DNA from: Streptomyces sp. WMMC940 | GTDB lineage: Bacteria; Actinomycetota; Actinomycetes; Streptomycetales; Streptomycetaceae | Length of the DNA stretch: 64,000 bases | Assembly (NCBI RefSeq): GCF_027460265.1 | Contig: NZ_JAPZBC010000001.1 | Location: 2,197,501 to 2,261,500 of the forward strand | Direction: 5' to 3' | In this document: positions 8,627 to 16,640 of the stretch, one piece after another | How the letters are laid out: every line of letters starts with the position of its first letter | Position numbering within the stretch: the stretch's first letter is position 1 | Program-made: the position numbers and the translations under genes | Notes under the pieces: model-generated | The model's input: only the letters and a program-made list of their open reading frames with translations | The model's database searches: none | What the model was told of the DNA's origin: nothing

Positions 8627-9571
8627 ATGCCGATCCGAAGAGCGCTCGCGAGCGCGGCGGCCCTGCTCTTCCTGGCCACCGCGGGCTGCGCGGCCGGCAC
8701 CGAAGGGCACGGCGAGGGCCGTGCCCCGATGAACCACAGGGCGCACGCGTACACCTACACCAAGGCCCAGGCGGCGGCGATCGTCGCCCAGGCGGCGGCC
8801 CCGCTGCGCGGGAGCGAGTTCCGCGCGGACTGCTTCTCCAGCCACCGGCGGGGCGACGACCCGATCGTGTTCCCCGGCCAGGCGGGCCGCTCCCACATCC
8901 ACGAGTTCTACGGGAACAGGACGGCGAACGCCTCGTCGACGCTCCAGTCGCTGAGCGCCGGCACCACCAACTGCACGCCGAGCACGGACCTTTCGTCCTA
9001 CTGGACGCCGACCCTCTACCAGAACGGAGTGCCCGTGGCCCCGGAGCGGGTCACCGTCTACTACCAGGGCATCACCGACCGCACCCGCGCCGTGGCCCAT
9101 CCGCGCGGACTGCGGTACGTGGTCGGGAACGCCCTCGCCACCTCCCCCGACCAGAACCCGGCCGCGCGCTGGTCCTGCGTGGGACGGCCCGAGTCCAGCC
9201 GGGACTTCATGAACTGCCCGCCGGGCACGAAGCTGGAGAACTACCTGGACTTCCCCACCTGCTGGGACGGGAGGAACCTGGACAGCGCCAACCACCGCGA
9301 CCACATGGCGTACGCGACGGGACAGACGTGTCCGTCGAGCCATCCGGTGGTCGTGCCGCGGCTGGAGCTGCTGATCACCTGGCCGGTGCACGGCGGCGGG
9401 CTCACCCTGGCCGGCACCCGGGGCGGGGTCAATGTGACCGATGCCCCCGGCCACACCTTCCACGGCGACTTCTTCAACGCCTGGAACCAGGCGGAGTTGG
9501 AACGCCGGGTGCGGGACTGCATCGTGGCGGGCTACATCTGCGGAACGGACGGACGCCCCATCGAGCAGTGA
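8627..9571 (+). CDS. DUF1996 domain lipoprotein
   Basis: 314 residues with a lipoprotein signal (RRALASAAALLFLATAGC, lipobox ATAGC). The mature protein carries DUF1996 hallmarks: FRADCFSSHRRGDDPIVFPG, GRSHIHEFYGN, TNCTPSTDLSSYWTPTLYQ, then LENYLDFPTCWDGRNLDSANHRDH and a C-terminal HTFHGDFFNAWNQAELE. Many conserved His, Asp and Cys residues suggest a metal-binding or hydrolytic extracellular fold, but no activity is established. The domain is common in fungi and Streptomyces secretomes. It lies 13 bp after the GH16 gene with GGAGGAAGGAC as ribosome binding site, which suggests a joint role in glucan or fungal-wall use. Confidence 0.87.
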   Translation: MPIRRALASAAALLFLATAGCAAGTEGHGEGRAPMNHRAHAYTYTKAQAAAIVAQAAAPLRGSEFRADCFSSHRRGDDPIVFPGQAGRSHIHEFYGNRTANASSTLQSLSAGTTNCTPSTDLSSYWTPTLYQNGVPVAPERVTVYYQGITDRTRAVAHPRGLRYVVGNALATSPDQNPAARWSCVGRPESSRDFMNCPPGTKLENYLDFPTCWDGRNLDSANHRDHMAYATGQTCPSSHPVVVPRLELLITWPVHGGGLTLAGTRGGVNVTDAPGHTFHGDFFNAWNQAELERRVRDCIVAGYICGTDGRPIEQ

Positions 9572-9671
9572 GCCACCGGCGGCGGCGCGGTCCGACGCGG
9601 CGCGGCCGCCGCCGGGTACGACGAGTGCCGCCGGGTCCCCCGTCCCGGCGGCACCGTCGCCCTCCGGGGCG

Positions 9672-9992
9672 TCAGGCTCCCGGTGGCCGGAAGTCGACCC
9701 GCGTCCGCGCCGCCGCGTCGATGTCCTCGACGCTGAGCAGGGGCACGGCCCGGGACGTGATCGCCCCCGTGGCACGGACCTTCATGGAGGTGGCGGCCAT
9801 CGAGACGGCGTCGGGCATGTCCAGCACGAGGTACAGGTCGTCGTCGCCGAACGCGAAGTACATCCATTCGAGGGTGCCGCCGCAGGAGCGGAGGACCTGC
9901 TCCACGGCCTCCCGGCGGCCCGTGCCGCCCTCGGTGAGCAGGCCCTTGGTGCCCTCGGCGCTGTAGCTGGCCCGGACCAGGTATTTGGGCAT
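9672..9992 (-). CDS. GYD domain protein
   Basis: 106 residues beginning MPKYLVRASYSAEGTKGLL, a standard GYD-domain (DUF1330/dimeric alpha-beta barrel type) start; the middle has YFAFGDDDLYLVLDMPD and a conserved VRATGAI. Such proteins are small, cytoplasmic and of unknown function, possibly binding a ligand or electron carrier. An open frame extends upstream, but the extension is Arg/Pro/Gly-rich and noncoding in character, and GGAGAGA lies just before this ATG. Confidence 0.85.
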   Translation of the reverse strand: MPKYLVRASYSAEGTKGLLTEGGTGRREAVEQVLRSCGGTLEWMYFAFGDDDLYLVLDMPDAVSMAATSMKVRATGAITSRAVPLLSVEDIDAAARTRVDFRPPGA

Positions 9993-10237
9993 CCGTCTCT
10001 CCCGTCCTATCGCCTTTGGATCCACCCTTGGGCACCGACCGCGATCCGGCCAGCCGGAGGGGGCCGGGCGGGGTTCCGCCCGCGCCCGGCACGGCCCGGC
10101 CCGGCCAGGACCCATCGGACGGTCCGGACCCGGGACATGCGACACGGGTGGGCCCCGGTCGTGCGCGGTGTTCCTCCTCCCGGGCGGCTGAGCGAGCCCG
10201 CCGGCTGAGGGCTCTCCGGCCGGGCGCCGGGGGACGC

Positions 10238-10274
10238 GTGCGGGCCCGGGGCGGTGTGCGCCCCGGGCCCGCAC
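10238..10274 (-). terminator. Strong hairpin terminator of dctA
   Basis: Sixteen-base perfect arms (10238-10253 and 10259-10274; GTGCGGGCCCGGGGCG and its complement) with a 5-nt loop GTGTG, 16 bp beyond the dctA stop codon. Confidence 0.85.
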
Positions 10275-10290
10275 GGTCACGGCGGTGCTC

Positions 10291-11667
10291 TCAGACCTTC
10301 AGGGCCGGCTCCCTGCGCGCCTCGTCACGCTGCTCCGGCACCTCGGCGGAGGCCGCGCCCGGGGCGTGGTCGTCGACGAAGGTCGACTCGTCGAACGGGA
10401 TGCGGCCGGCGAGGACCTCGGCGGCACGCTCCTTGTCGATCTCCTTGGTCCAGGTGCCGACCAGGACCGTGGCGACGGCGTTGCCCGCGAAGTTGGTGAG
10501 GGCGCGCGCCTCGCTCATGAAGCGGTCGATGCCGACGATCAGGCCGACGCCGTCGACCAGGGCGGGCTTGTGCGACTGGAGTCCGCCCGCGAGGGTCGCG
10601 AGGCCGGCGCCGGTGACACCCGCCGCACCCTTCGAGGCGATGATCATGAAGACCAGCAGCGAGATCTGCTCACCGACCGAGAGCGGGGTCCCCATCGCCT
10701 CGGCGACGAACAGCGAGCCCATCGTCAGGTAGATGGCGGTGCCGTCCAGATTGAAGGAGTAGCCGGTCGGGACGGTGATGCCGACGACGGGCTTGGAGAC
10801 GCCCAGGTGCTCCATCTTCGCGATGAGCCGCGGCAGCGCCGACTCGGAGGACGAGGTGGACAGGATCAGCAGGAACTCCCGACCCAGGTACTTCAGCAGC
10901 GCGAACAGATTGACCCCGGCGACGACCCGCAGCAGGGTGCCGAGGACGAGGACTACGAACAGCGCACAGGTGACGTAGAAGCCGATCATGATGACCGCGA
11001 GCGACTTCAGGGCGTCGACGCCGGTCTCGCCGACGACGGCCGCGATGGCCCCGAAGGCGCCCACCGGGGCCGCCCACATGATCATCGCGAGGATGCGGAA
11101 GACCAGCTTCTGGAGGTGGCCGATTCCGCGCAGGACCGGCTCCCCGGCGGAGCCCATGGCCTGCAGCGCGAAGCCCGCGAGCAGCGCGACCAGCAGGGTC
11201 TGCAGCACCTCGCCCTCGGTGAAGGCGGAGACCAGGGTGGTCGGGATGACCCCGAGGAGGAAGTCCACGGTGCCCTCGCCGGCGCCCTCGGCCTGCTTCT
11301 CGCCCGCGGCCCTCGCCGCGTCCGTCAGCTGCAGTCCGTGCCCCGGGTCGAGGACATTGCCCACGATCAGGCCGATGGCCAGCGCGACCGTCGACATCAC
11401 CAGGAAGTAGCCGAGGGCCAGACCGCCCACGGCACCGACCTTGGCCGCCTTGCGGACCGAGCCGACGCCGAGCACGATCGTGCAGAAGATGATCGGGGAG
11501 ATCATCATCTTGATCAGGCTCACGAACCCGGTGCCGATCGGCTTGAGTTCGACGGCGACGCCGGGGGCGGCGAAGCCCACGATGACGCCGAGGACGACGG
11601 CACCGATGACGGCGAGATACAGATAGTGGGTGCGATCCCGCCTTGCGGCTGCTGGAGCGGTTGCCAC
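10291..11667 (-). CDS. dctA: C4-dicarboxylate/proton (or sodium) symporter DctA
   Basis: 458 residues of the dicarboxylate/amino acid:cation symporter (DAACS) family. It imports succinate, fumarate and malate through the cytoplasmic membrane. Family landmarks include the STSSSESALPRL serine-rich re-entrant loop, PTGYSFNLDGTAIYLTMGSLFVA and GAAGVTGAG, with eight or so hydrophobic segments starting at YLAVIGAVVLGVIVG. The ATG is preceded by GAGGAGGAATCCCC. It is transcribed divergently from a CitA/DcuS-type sensor kinase and its regulator, the classical arrangement for dicarboxylate-induced transport; the 128-bp intergenic region should hold the regulator's sites. A strong terminator follows. 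Confidence 0.93.
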   Translation of the reverse strand: MATAPAAARRDRTHYLYLAVIGAVVLGVIVGFAAPGVAVELKPIGTGFVSLIKMMISPIIFCTIVLGVGSVRKAAKVGAVGGLALGYFLVMSTVALAIGLIVGNVLDPGHGLQLTDAARAAGEKQAEGAGEGTVDFLLGVIPTTLVSAFTEGEVLQTLLVALLAGFALQAMGSAGEPVLRGIGHLQKLVFRILAMIMWAAPVGAFGAIAAVVGETGVDALKSLAVIMIGFYVTCALFVVLVLGTLLRVVAGVNLFALLKYLGREFLLILSTSSSESALPRLIAKMEHLGVSKPVVGITVPTGYSFNLDGTAIYLTMGSLFVAEAMGTPLSVGEQISLLVFMIIASKGAAGVTGAGLATLAGGLQSHKPALVDGVGLIVGIDRFMSEARALTNFAGNAVATVLVGTWTKEIDKERAAEVLAGRIPFDESTFVDDHAPGAASAEVPEQRDEARREPALKV

Positions 11668-11795
11668 GGGGATTCCTCCTCGGCCTGGTGTTCATCCACG
11701 TCCCGGTGGATGCCCGTGACTATTCAGGACCCTGTGACCCCGGTCACCGTTGCGTGCGTTTCGTTCACACGAAACCGGCCAGGCAGACTTGAGCC

Positions 11796-13784
11796 ATGCG
11801 CATCCCCCGCCCGCGGAGCCTCGCCGGCCAGCTCTTCGCGATGCAGGTCGTGCTGGTCACCGCCATCGTGGCCGGTTTCGCGCTCTTCTCCTACGTCACG
11901 GACCGCGCACAGGCCGAGGAGACCGCGCGCCGGCAGACGACGGCGACCGCGGCGGCCGTGGCGGACTTCCCGTCGGTGGTGACGGCACTGCGGTCGGCGG
12001 ACCCGACGGCGCGGCTGCAACCGCACGCGGAGCGACTGCGGAAGGACGCGGAGGTCGACTTCGTGGTGATCATGTCACCGGACGGAAGGCGCTGGACCCA
12101 TCCCGAACCGGGTGAGATAGGACACGTCTATCTGGGTCACATCGACGAGGCACGGCGGGGACACACGGTCTCGGAGACCTACACGGGGACGCTGGGGCCG
12201 TCGGTGCGGACGGTGGCGCCGGTGCGGGACGACTCCGGCCGGATCGTCGCGCTCGTCAGTGCGGGCATCACCATCGACAAGATCAGCGAGCAGCTCGGCA
12301 AGCAGCTCACGGCACTGCTGGCGATGGCCGGAGCGGCACTGGCACTGGGCGGACTGGGAACATACGTGATCAACGCCCGGCTGCGGCGGCACACGCACGG
12401 GATGAACGCGGCGGAACTGAGCCGTATGCACGATTACCACGAGGCCACGCTCCACGCGGTGCGCGAAGGGCTGCTGATGCTCGACGGACACCGCCGCATC
12501 GCGCTGATCAACGACGGGGCACGGGAGCTGCTGGGACTCGACGCGGACGTCGTGGGCCGGGCCCCCGACGAACTGGGCCTGCCGCCCGGGCTGACGGGGG
12601 CCCTGCTGGCGAGCGAGCCGCGCGTCGACGAACTGCACCTCACGGCCGACCGGGTGCTCGTCGTCTCCACCCAGCCGGTGGTCGGCGGTGAGCGCCGCGG
12701 CACGGTGGTGACCCTGCGGGACCACACCCAACTCCAGTCGCTGACCGGTGAACTGGACTCCGAGCGCGGCTTCACCCAGGCGCTGCGCGCGCAGGCCCAC
12801 GAGGCGGCCAACCGGCTGCACACCGTGGTCTCCCTCATCGAACTGGGCCGCGCGGACGAGGCGGTCGAGTTCGCCACCGCGGAACTCGAACTGGCGCAGG
12901 TCCTCACGGACCGCGTGGTGACCGCGGTCGGCGAGCCGGTCCTGGCGGCCCTGCTCCTGGGCAAGGCGGCCCAGGCCAACGAGCACGGCGTCGAACTCGT
13001 CCTCACCGACGACAGCCGTATCGACGACGGGGTCCTCCCGCCCTGGCTCCCGCCCCGGGACCTGGTCACCATCCTCGGCAACCTGATCGACAACGCGGTC
13101 GAGGCGTCCTCGGCGAAACGACCGGCCGCACGCGGGGCGCGAGCGGACCGGGCCGGGAGCCCCCTCGTGGATGCGTCCGCGGCCGTCACCGCCGGAGCGG
13201 CCGCCATGGCCGCGGCACCCGGCACGCATCCGCCGACCCCGCCCGATGCCGCCGGGGCCGGGGCCGCCGGACGGCCCACCGCCGTACGGCCCGCCCCCGA
13301 GCCGGGCCACGACGAGCCCGGGGCCGCCGTTCCGGGCGCACGGGCCGCGCGAGCCGGCGCGGATCGGCCGGCAACCACCCCGGGCGGGCTGGAGGACGCC
13401 GGGCACCGGGGCCACGGCCACCGGCCCCCCGGGCCCGCCCGTGCCGCGCTCGACGTGCACGGGGACGACGGCCACGGGCCCGCGACCGCAGCGCACGCCC
13501 GCGCCGCCGTCGCGCGCCCGCGCGTCGTCGTCACCGCGCGTGCCGACGAGAACGGGCTCGTGCTGCGCGTCAGCGACACGGGACCCGGGCTCGGTCCCGG
13601 GGACACGGAGAGCGTGTTCGAACGTGGCTGGTCGACCAGAGGCCCGGGACGGGGCCTGGGGCTCGCACTGGTGCGGCAGGCCGCGCACCGGGGACGGGGC
13701 ACGGTGGAGGCGGCCCGGGGCCCGTACGGTGGCGCGGAGTTCACCGTACGGCTGCCCCTGAGCACCACGGAGGTCGAGACATGA
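11796..13784 (+). CDS. CitA/DcuS-family sensor histidine kinase with low-complexity insert
   Basis: 662 residues, longer than the usual ~540 for this family. Two membrane segments (about 15-35 and 170-190) enclose an extracytoplasmic PAS-like sensor with VDFVVIMSPDGRRWTHP and IGHVYLGHID. Then come a cytoplasmic PAS domain, the phosphoacceptor region RAQAHEAANRLHTVVSLIELG (His near 334), the N box NLIDNAVEAS (near 428) and the G boxes DTGPGLG (near 594) and GRGLGLALVRQAAHRGRG. The oddity is about 135 residues of Ala/Pro/Gly/Arg/His-rich sequence inserted between the N box and G1 box (around 440-575), in the ATP-lid side of the catalytic domain. It probably senses C4-dicarboxylates and controls divergent dctA through the regulator 40 bp downstream. 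Confidence 0.88.
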   Translation: MRIPRPRSLAGQLFAMQVVLVTAIVAGFALFSYVTDRAQAEETARRQTTATAAAVADFPSVVTALRSADPTARLQPHAERLRKDAEVDFVVIMSPDGRRWTHPEPGEIGHVYLGHIDEARRGHTVSETYTGTLGPSVRTVAPVRDDSGRIVALVSAGITIDKISEQLGKQLTALLAMAGAALALGGLGTYVINARLRRHTHGMNAAELSRMHDYHEATLHAVREGLLMLDGHRRIALINDGARELLGLDADVVGRAPDELGLPPGLTGALLASEPRVDELHLTADRVLVVSTQPVVGGERRGTVVTLRDHTQLQSLTGELDSERGFTQALRAQAHEAANRLHTVVSLIELGRADEAVEFATAELELAQVLTDRVVTAVGEPVLAALLLGKAAQANEHGVELVLTDDSRIDDGVLPPWLPPRDLVTILGNLIDNAVEASSAKRPAARGARADRAGSPLVDASAAVTAGAAAMAAAPGTHPPTPPDAAGAGAAGRPTAVRPAPEPGHDEPGAAVPGARAARAGADRPATTPGGLEDAGHRGHGHRPPGPARAALDVHGDDGHGPATAAHARAAVARPRVVVTARADENGLVLRVSDTGPGLGPGDTESVFERGWSTRGPGRGLGLALVRQAAHRGRGTVEAARGPYGGAEFTVRLPLSTTEVET

Positions 13785-13824
13785 ACGGACGCCCCGGCCG
13801 GAGACGCGCGACGGAGGTGGCGGG

Positions 13825-14514
13825 ATGACCGCCCCCACCGGGATCCGGGTGCTCGTCGTCGAGGACGACCCCGTCGCCGCCGACGCACACGCGCTGTACG
13901 TGGGCCGCGTACCGGGGTTCACCGTGGCGGGCGTCGCCCACTCGCGGGCCGCGGCGTACCGGGTGCTGGAGCGCACCCCCGTGGAGCTGATCCTGCTCGA
14001 CCTCTATCTGCCGGACGGGCACGGGCTCCAGCTGCTGCGCTCCCTACGGGCCGCCGGGCACTCCGCCGATGTGATCGCCGTGACCTCCGCGCGAGATCTG
14101 ACCGTGGTCCGTGAGGGCGTGTCACTGGGCGTCGTCCAGTACGTCCTCAAGCCGTTCACCTTCGCCACCCTGCGCGACCGCCTCGACCGGTACGCCGAGT
14201 TCCGCGCCACCGCCGGCGAGGCGTCCGGGCAGGACGAGGTGGACCGCGCACTGGCGACCCTGCGCACCCCGCAGCCGGCCGCCCTCCCCAAGGGCCTCAG
14301 CGCACCGACCCTGGAGGCGGTCACCCGCACCCTCCGGGACGCCGAGGGCGGGCTCACCGCGGCCGAGGCGGGTACGGCGGTGGGGATCTCGCGGATCACC
14401 GCACGCCGCTATCTGGAGCATCTCGTCACCGAGGGCCGGGCTGCGCGCAGCCCCCAGTACGGCCAGGTCGGCCGGCCCGAGCTGCAGTACCGCTGGCTCC
14501 GCTCCGGCCGCTGA
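13825..14514 (+). CDS. CitB/DcuR-family response regulator
   Basis: 229 residues. The receiver domain (1-120) has the acidic pair VVEDDP, phospho-acceptor Asp in LILLDLYLPDGHG, conserved Thr/Ser in VTSARD and Lys in VLKPFTF. The C-terminal DNA-binding domain contains a winged-HTH-like GLTAAEAGTAVGISRITARRYLEHL. The ATG start follows GGAGGTGGCGGG. It is paired with the preceding sensor kinase and presumably activates the divergent dctA gene when C4-dicarboxylates are sensed. Confidence 0.9.
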   Translation: MTAPTGIRVLVVEDDPVAADAHALYVGRVPGFTVAGVAHSRAAAYRVLERTPVELILLDLYLPDGHGLQLLRSLRAAGHSADVIAVTSARDLTVVREGVSLGVVQYVLKPFTFATLRDRLDRYAEFRATAGEASGQDEVDRALATLRTPQPAALPKGLSAPTLEAVTRTLRDAEGGLTAAEAGTAVGISRITARRYLEHLVTEGRAARSPQYGQVGRPELQYRWLRSGR

Positions 14515-14761
14515 CCGGCACCGTGCGGGTCGAGCCGATCGACACTCCGCGAGGGACGCAGTGCCCCTCGCCATGTCCCGACTCGCTTTCGCCGTCCGGC
14601 TGTTGAAGAGCATCATGAACACCCGGGGGTGATCGACGCGGTGGACCGCCCGTCGCCGGACCGCGGCGCCGCCCCTGACGCGCCGCGTCCTCTCATGGGA
14701 ACGGCCGACCGCCGGCGGAGCGGCCCGGTGGACCTTTCTACGAGTTCACACCTTGGTCGAA

Positions 14762-14801
14762 CACACCGTAGCCGGACGTGACTCTCCGCTCCTACGGTGT
14801 G
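14762..14801. promoter_or_regulatory. Inverted repeat over the start of the XRE gene
   Basis: Perfect ten-base arms CACACCGTAG (14762-14771) and CTACGGTGTG (14792-14801) are separated by 20 bp. The centres of the arms are 30 bp apart, about three helical turns, which fits two sites bound on one DNA face. The right arm covers the proposed GTG start, so it could be an autoregulatory operator or an RNA hairpin that hides the start. Confidence 0.45.
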
Positions 14802-15473
14802 CGCGTGCACTCCACCCCGCCTTTCAACGCTCCCGCCGCCCGCCGACTGCGCGAGGGCCTGGGAATGGCGCCGGGCCACGTCGCCTACGGGCTCCAGGCC
14901 CAGTACGGGCTCCCGGTGACCGCGGACACCGTGGTCGCTTGGGAGCGGGGACTCCTGGCGCCGGACTCCCGGGAGCTGACCGCGCTCGCGGGAGTGCTGT
15001 GGTGCTCGCCCGGCGAACTGCTCGGCACCCCGCAAAGCCTGCGCGAGCACCGCCTGGCCCGAGCTCTGGGCGCCGAGGACGTGGCCCGCCGGGTGGGCAT
15101 GGATCCGGCGGCGTACCGGCGCATGGAGGACGGCAACCGCTGGCGCGGGAACGAACGGCAGACCGCCGCCCTCGCGGAGGCGCTGTCCCTGACCCCGCGC
15201 GAGCTGCTCACCGCGACCGGACGCGACGAGGAGCTGGCGGAGCTGCTGCGCAGCGCGGCGACCACCCGCTGGCAGGCGTACGTGCGCCCGGTGGCGAAGA
15301 TGCTGCCGCTTCCCCGACGGCAGCTGGAGGGCGTGCTGCAGCGGCTGCACACGGACTACCACGCCCGGATGGCGGCCACCTCCAGCTGGGGCGCGTCGGC
15401 CGGCTCCGGGGAGTCGGGCAAGGACTTCCTCGACCGGATCGCCGACCACTTCTGGGTGCTGGTCCCCGGCTGA
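14799..15473 (+). CDS. XRE-type helix-turn-helix regulator
   Basis: About 224 residues, giving MRVHSTPPFNAPAARRLREG. It has two Cro/C1-like helix-turn-helix segments: one near residues 10-60 (VAYGLQAQYGLPVTADTVVAWERG, cited in parts), the second near 80-130 (RLARALGAEDVARRVGMDPA). The C-terminal part TTRWQAYVRPVAKMLPLPRR is conserved in Streptomyces homologues I remember. The target and ligand are unknown. GTG codons at 14778 and 14805 are alternative starts; no Shine-Dalgarno decides between them. A ten-base inverted repeat overlaps the start. Confidence 0.75.
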   Translation: MRVHSTPPFNAPAARRLREGLGMAPGHVAYGLQAQYGLPVTADTVVAWERGLLAPDSRELTALAGVLWCSPGELLGTPQSLREHRLARALGAEDVARRVGMDPAAYRRMEDGNRWRGNERQTAALAEALSLTPRELLTATGRDEELAELLRSAATTRWQAYVRPVAKMLPLPRRQLEGVLQRLHTDYHARMAATSSWGASAGSGESGKDFLDRIADHFWVLVPG

Positions 15474-15810
15474 GTCCGTACGGGCCCCGGGCCTCTTCCG
15501 CCCGGGGATCGGGCCTCCCCCGTCCGCTTCGCCGGTCCGACGGCCACGGGGCCGATCAGGCCGGGCGCCCCGGGACGGGGACGCCGAGGAGCGAATCGTC
15601 TGGCCCACCACCGGCTTCTTCCCGCTGCCAGAGCCCGACATGCCCGGCCGCGCTTCAACGGCGGCCGGAATCCCCGTCCGCCATTACCTGGTTACCAGGG
15701 GGTAGATGGAACGCTCCATTCCGTCCATGGTTGAACGCGAACATGCCAAGGCCCTCGGCTCTCCCCGGCCGATGGGCGTCCACCGGACCTCCCTCAGGAG
15801 CGAACCCCCC
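15474..15810. other. Intergenic region before the acid phosphatase gene
   Basis: 337 bp with no convincing gene. A small palindrome CCTGGTTACCAGG at 15687-15699 lies about 110 bp before the phosphatase start and could be part of its promoter. I do not see a proper PHO box (phased GTTCACC repeats). Confidence 0.35.
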
Positions 15811-16488
15811 ATGCATGTACGCAGATGGACCACCCGCGCCGCGGTCTCGGCCGCCGCACTCGCGCTCACCACGTCCATGACGGCCACGGCCTCCGCCGAC
15901 ACCGTGACCGCCGCACCGCGGACCGTGGCCCCGGCATCCGCCACCACCCACGCGCCGCAGCGCTCGGACCTCACCGCCGCCGGACTGGCCGGGATCGACT
16001 ACGCCACCTGGCAGCGCGACGTCACGGCGGCCCTCGCCACCGCCCGTCCCTACATCGAGCAGCGCACGGCCGGCGCGTCCGGGCAGCGTCTCGCCATGGT
16101 GCTGGACATCGACAACACCTCGCTGGAGACGGACTTCCACTACTTCTGGGAGTACCCGACGCCCGCGGTCAGGCAGGTCCGGGACCTCGTCCGCTACGCC
16201 GACTCCCGCGGGGTGGACGTCTTCTTCGTCACCGCCCGCCCCGACATCATCGAGTCGCTGACGTCGTACAACCTCAGGAAGGCCGGGTACCCGGTCGACG
16301 GTCTGTACGTGCGCAGCCTGCCCGACCTGTTCGACGAGGTCAGCGCATACAAGACGGGCAAGCGCGCGGAGATCGAGGCCAAGGGCTACACGATCATCGC
16401 CAATGTCGGCAACCGGCCCAGCGACCTGGTCGGCGGCCACGCCGAGCGGACGTTCAAGCTGCCCGACTACGACGGCAAGCTCTCCTGA
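15811..16488 (+). CDS. Secreted HAD-superfamily acid phosphatase (class B/IIIB type)
   Basis: 225 residues from ATG 15811, preceded by CAGGAG. The signal peptide RRWTTRAAVSAAALALTTS ends near ATASADT. The HAD motif I is VLDIDNTSLETD (nucleophile Asp, second Asp two residues on), motif II is FFVTARPD, and the C-terminal Asp-rich region is DLVGGH...LPDYDGKLS. These fit the plant-VSP/acid phosphatase IIIB group that releases phosphate from organic esters outside the cell. A longer frame from 15706 exists, but it would put 35 charged residues before the signal peptide and is rejected. A bidirectional hairpin at 16553-16586 ends this gene and the convergent pfkA. Confidence 0.88.
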   Translation: MHVRRWTTRAAVSAAALALTTSMTATASADTVTAAPRTVAPASATTHAPQRSDLTAAGLAGIDYATWQRDVTAALATARPYIEQRTAGASGQRLAMVLDIDNTSLETDFHYFWEYPTPAVRQVRDLVRYADSRGVDVFFVTARPDIIESLTSYNLRKAGYPVDGLYVRSLPDLFDEVSAYKTGKRAEIEAKGYTIIANVGNRPSDLVGGHAERTFKLPDYDGKLS

Positions 16489-16552
16489 GCCGAGCCGCGC
16501 CGAGCGGCACCGTCCGCACGGGTACCGTCCGTCCGCACGGGTGCCGTCCGTA

Positions 16553-16586
16553 CGCCGGCCAGGGTCGCGCCGCACCCTGGCCGGCG
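16553..16586. terminator. Bidirectional terminator between acid phosphatase gene and pfkA
   Basis: Thirteen-base perfect arms CGCCGGCCAGGGT (16553-16565) and ACCCTGGCCGGCG (16574-16586) with an 8-nt loop lie between two convergent stop codons. Just before it are two imperfect copies of a ~21-bp unit beginning CCGTCCGCACGGGT. Confidence 0.8.
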
Positions 16587-16640
16587 GACGGGCCGGCGTA
16601 CGGGCCAGCGGCGAGTGCGCGCCGGGCCGTCGGACCTGTG

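Noticed and set aside
15660..15810. PHO box in front of the acid phosphatase gene
   Set aside because: Only one GTTACC-like element is present; no 11-bp-phased GTTCACC repeats.
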